In this document: positions 61,281 to 64,000 of the stretch, in pieces
Position numbering within the stretch: position 1 is the first letter of the stretch
Layout of the letters: every line of letters begins with the position of its first letter
Assembly (NCBI GenBank): GCA_902363395.1
Contig: CABIZZ010000001.1
Coordinates: 620,001-684,000 of the forward strand
Source: Streptococcaceae bacterium
Lineage (GTDB): Bacteria; Bacillota; Bacilli; Lactobacillales; Streptococcaceae
Direction: 5' to 3'
Length of the DNA: 64,000 nucleotides
Notes under the pieces: model-generated
Told to the model about the DNA's origin: nothing
What the model saw: only the letters and a program-made list of their open reading frames with translations
The model's database searches: none
Program-made: the position numbers and the translations under genes

Positions 61281-64000
61281 AGGAAATTGAGATTCAAGGA
61301 TTTAAGTCTTTCGCAGATAAGACCCGAGTCATCTTTGACCAAGGGGTAACCGCAGTGGTGGGCCCTAACGGATCTGGAAAATCGAACATTACGGAAAGTC
61401 TGCGCTGGGCCTTAGGGGAATCGAGTGTCAAGAGCCTACGTGGTGGCAAGATGCCGGACGTGATTTTTGCAGGGACTGAAACTCGGAAACCCTTAAACTA
61501 CGCCTGTGTAACGGTAGTACTGGATAACCGGGATGGCTTTATCAAACAGGCTGCTAAAGAAATCCGCGTGGAGCGTCATATTTATCGATCGGGTGATAGT
61601 GAATACAAGATTGATGGCAAGAAAGTCCGTTTGAGAGATGTCCATGATCTCTTTATGGATACTGGACTTGGGAGAGATTCTTTCTCTATTATTTCCCAAG
61701 GGAAGGTTGAAGAAATCTTCAACTCCAAACCAGAAGAGAGACGGGCTATTTTTGAGGAAGCCGCTGGGGTTCTTAAATTTAAGACGCGTCGCAAGGAAAC
61801 GGAATCTAAGTTGGTTCAGACCCAAGATAATTTGGACCGTCTGGAAGACATTATTTTTGAGTTAGAGGGGCAAATCAAACCTCTTGAGAAGCAAGCCCTT
61901 GTGGCCAAACGTTTCTTAGAATTGGATCAACAACGCCAAGTTCTTTATTTGGATGTTTTGATTGCACAAATTGAAGTCAATAAAAAAGATTATGATCAAG
62001 CCGTCCAAGAAGAAGCCTCTATCCAAGAGCAATTAAAGGCTTATTACCAGAAAAGAGAAGAGTATGAGGCGGAAAGTCTCCGATTGAAACAGAGTCGTCA
62101 GACCCTTCAACACCAATTGTCAGATGATCAAGCTAGCCTCCTGGAATTGACTCGCCTCTTAAGTGATTTGGAGAAACAAATCGAATTGGCACGCTTGGAG
62201 TCGCAACAAGTCGCTCGAAGTCGTCAGGAAAATCAAGAGCGGGTCAATAGTCTGGAAGAGCGTCTACAAGTTCTTCGGAACCAGTTGGAAGAAAAACAAG
62301 CTAATACAAAGAGTCTTCAAGAAGAACTGGAAAAGAGCCAAGTAGCTCTGGAAGGTCTGGAGAAAGAGTTGGCCAGCTTCTCAGAAGATCCAGATCAGGT
62401 GATCGATTATTTACGTGAAAAATACGTAGCCTTGATGCAGGATGAAGCGGAGCGATCAAACGAATTAACAACCATTGAAAATCAATTGGAAACCTCAGCT
62501 CAATTGTCACAAAGTAAAAAGGAAGATTACCAAAATCAAATCCAAATGGTGACAGAATTGCAAGAAAAAGAGCAGGTTGCTCAAGAAGCTTATCAAGGAG
62601 CTCAAGAGCATCTGAAACACTTGCTTGAGACCTATCAGTCAGATGCAAAACGATTTGAGGAAGCTCGCCAGGCTTATCAAGAAGCGCAAGCCAAGATGTT
62701 TGATTTACTGGATCAAAGCAAGGAAAAACAGGCTCGCATTAACAGTTTAGAGGCGATTCAAAAAAATCATAGTAATTTTTATGCGGGTGTGAAGAGTGTC
62801 TTACAAGAAGCGGCTCGCTTAGGTGGGATCGTGGGAGCTGTCAGTGAAAAACTTTCCTTCTCACCAGAGTATCAGACTGCCTTAGAGATTGCTCTGGGAG
62901 CCAGCAGTCAGCATATTATCGTAGAAGACGAAGGAGCAGCAACACGGGCAATCGAACATCTGAAGAAGAATCGCTCGGGTCGGGGAACCTTCCTTCCATT
63001 GACAACTATTAAACCACGCTACCTTGCAGGAAAGAATCAAGAACTGATTGAATCCTGTCCAGGATTCCTAGGAATGGCTAGCAGTTTGGTGGACTATGAT
63101 CCTTCCCTCGAGTCGATTTTCCAAAACCTTTTGGGTGTCACAGCTATTTTTGATACGATTGAGCACGCCAAGGCGGCTGCACGCAAGGTTGCCTACCAAG
63201 TTCGTATCGTGACGCTGGATGGAACTGAACTGCGCACGGGTGGTTCCTATGCAGGGGGAGCGAATCGAAGCAATAATTCGATTTTCATCAAGCCAGAACT
63301 GGATCGCTTGCACCAAGAATTGGCCTCTCTTCAGAAGAACTTGCGAGAAGTAGAAGGGCAGGTTCAAGAGCAACAGGACCAAGTGAGCCAATCACAAGAA
63401 ACACTAGAATCTTTGAAAGGCCAAGGAGAAGGGGCTCGACTAGAAGAGCAACGCCTTCAATTGGCTTTTGAGCAAGCTCACCAGCAACTCTTGGATGCCC
63501 AAGAACTGTTAGAACTTATCCGTACAGAGCTGGATGAAGGTAGCGACCAAGAGCTCCTCCAAAAACGGGATCACTTGCAAGCGCGACTGAAAGAAATTGA
63601 GGCGGAAAAAGAGCAAGTCACTGCTGAGATTGAAGAAGTCAAGCTCAATAAAGATGTCGTTGTCGAGAAAATTGAAAATTTACGAGCAGCCATTGCCAAG
63701 CTCCAATTACAGAAAACAGAGTTGAAGAGTCGATTGACTTATGACCAAACAGATGCCGAACGCTTGCAGCAAGAGTTGGCTTCTACTGAACGGGAAATCC
63801 AAGCTCTCCAATATGCGATTGAGCAGGGAGAAGATCGACATGAGAAAATCGATGTTTCTGTCCTTGAAAAACAACTGCAAGCAACCCTTCAAGAGAAAAC
63901 CGCTCTGGAGCAAGCTGTGATTCGTAAGCAATTTGAATTAGAGGATTTGGAAGGCCAGTCTGAAGATGTAGCGGGTCATATGGAACAAGCCCGTCGTCAA
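61271..64000 (+). CDS. smc: Chromosome segregation ATPase SMC, 3' end outside window
   Basis: The ATG at 61271 opens a frame that runs to the window edge (910 codons seen of roughly 1180). The N-terminal [18 protein letters not shown] is followed by Walker A GPNGSGKS (about residue 31) and the Q-loop region around [11 protein letters not shown] (about 144-154). A long Gln/Glu/Lys-rich coiled coil (about 170-510) leads to the hinge (about 515-660, with [11 protein letters not shown] and [11 protein letters not shown]), then a second coiled coil to the edge. The missing C-terminus should carry signature and Walker B. The product condenses and segregates the chromosome with ScpA/ScpB. It is coupled to rnc. 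Confidence 0.96.
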   Translation, partial: MYLKEIEIQGFKSFADKTRVIFDQGVTAVVGPNGSGKSNITESLRWALGESSVKSLRGGKMPDVIFAGTETRKPLNYACVTVVLDNRDGFIKQAAKEIRVERHIYRSGDSEYKIDGKKVRLRDVHDLFMDTGLGRDSFSIISQGKVEEIFNSKPEERRAIFEEAAGVLKFKTRRKETESKLVQTQDNLDRLEDIIFELEGQIKPLEKQALVAKRFLELDQQRQVLYLDVLIAQIEVNKKDYDQAVQEEASIQEQLKAYYQKREEYEAESLRLKQSRQTLQHQLSDDQASLLELTRLLSDLEKQIELARLESQQVARSRQENQERVNSLEERLQVLRNQLEEKQANTKSLQEELEKSQVALEGLEKELASFSEDPDQVIDYLREKYVALMQDEAERSNELTTIENQLETSAQLSQSKKEDYQNQIQMVTELQEKEQVAQEAYQGAQEHLKHLLETYQSDAKRFEEARQAYQEAQAKMFDLLDQSKEKQARINSLEAIQKNHSNFYAGVKSVLQEAARLGGIVGAVSEKLSFSPEYQTALEIALGASSQHIIVEDEGAATRAIEHLKKNRSGRGTFLPLTTIKPRYLAGKNQELIESCPGFLGMASSLVDYDPSLESIFQNLLGVTAIFDTIEHAKAAARKVAYQVRIVTLDGTELRTGGSYAGGANRSNNSIFIKPELDRLHQELASLQKNLREVEGQVQEQQDQVSQSQETLESLKGQGEGARLEEQRLQLAFEQAHQQLLDAQELLELIRTELDEGSDQELLQKRDHLQARLKEIEAEKEQVTAEIEEVKLNKDVVVEKIENLRAAIAKLQLQKTELKSRLTYDQTDAERLQQELASTEREIQALQYAIEQGEDRHEKIDVSVLEKQLQATLQEKTALEQAVIRKQFELEDLEGQSEDVAGHMEQARRQ

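Overview
This is a low-GC Gram-positive chromosome segment whose gene content and order fit an oral Streptococcus of the mitis/sanguinis type. The diagnostic blocks are vicR-vicK-vicX with rnc and smc, pmrA-rpmG-secG-rnr-smpB, pepQ divergent from ccpA, cpoA with a second lipid glycosyltransferase, a T-box in front of thrS, and LPxTG surface proteins. No prophage, complete insertion sequence or CRISPR array was seen. The species cannot be fixed from sequence reading alone.

Layout. 1-3.1 kb: four unfamiliar genes, mostly membrane-anchored; the second is frameshifted near its 3' end. 3.2-8.5 kb: ftsK, a VOC protein and a P-type cation ATPase. 8.5-10.3 kb: a DUF3397 membrane protein and the L11-L1 ribosomal operon with two candidate L1-binding RNA motifs. 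10.4-15.6 kb: a giant LPxTG adhesin with a KxYKxGKxW-type signal and a long block of near-identical 297-bp MucBP-like repeats. 16.1-19.7 kb: pyrH, frr, cvfB, a YozE protein and phoH. 20-22 kb: ald, a GNAT acetyltransferase killed by two nonsense codons, and tRNA-Thr(GGT). 22.1-25.9 kb: a short leader peptide and two tandem terminators in front of a heterodimeric multidrug ABC exporter (PatAB/BmrCD type). 26-33.8 kb: ybeY-dgkA-era-mutM-coaE-pmrA-rpmG-secG-rnr-smpB, a compact housekeeping run. 34-40.6 kb: two secreted C69 dipeptidases with matching cre/promoter architecture, tehB, lrgAB and a PrsW-like protease. 41-43.1 kb: a surface 5'-nucleotidase. 43.2-47.8 kb: a TetR regulator divergent from an ABC/FtsX exporter. 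47.8-51 kb: a metallophosphoesterase, an Rrf2 regulator, a decayed small membrane protein, pepQ and ccpA. 52-56.7 kb: two glycolipid glycosyltransferases and T-box-controlled thrS. 57-64 kb: vicRKX, a DUF454 protein, rnc and the start of smc.

The most interesting non-coding signals are these. (a) A 130-bp element occurs twice (19744-19873 and 40716-40845). Each copy lies in a convergent intergenic region behind a terminator-like hairpin and folds as a closing stem with three internal hairpins; the copies differ by a compensatory base-pair change. (b) The leader of the patAB-like operon has two terminators whose arms can swap partners. (c) FtsK and CpoA have almost the same -10-to-ATG sequence and are probably leaderless. 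(d) A small hairpin between the Shine-Dalgarno sequence and the ATG of rnr restores normal spacing. (e) pmrA and a small membrane gene both lack a standard start codon where one is expected.

Several genes are damaged: the 0.8-kb membrane protein (homopolymer frameshift), the GNAT gene (two stops) and the 49.4-kb membrane protein (stop plus lost start). Sequencing error is possible for the homopolymer case and less likely for the others.
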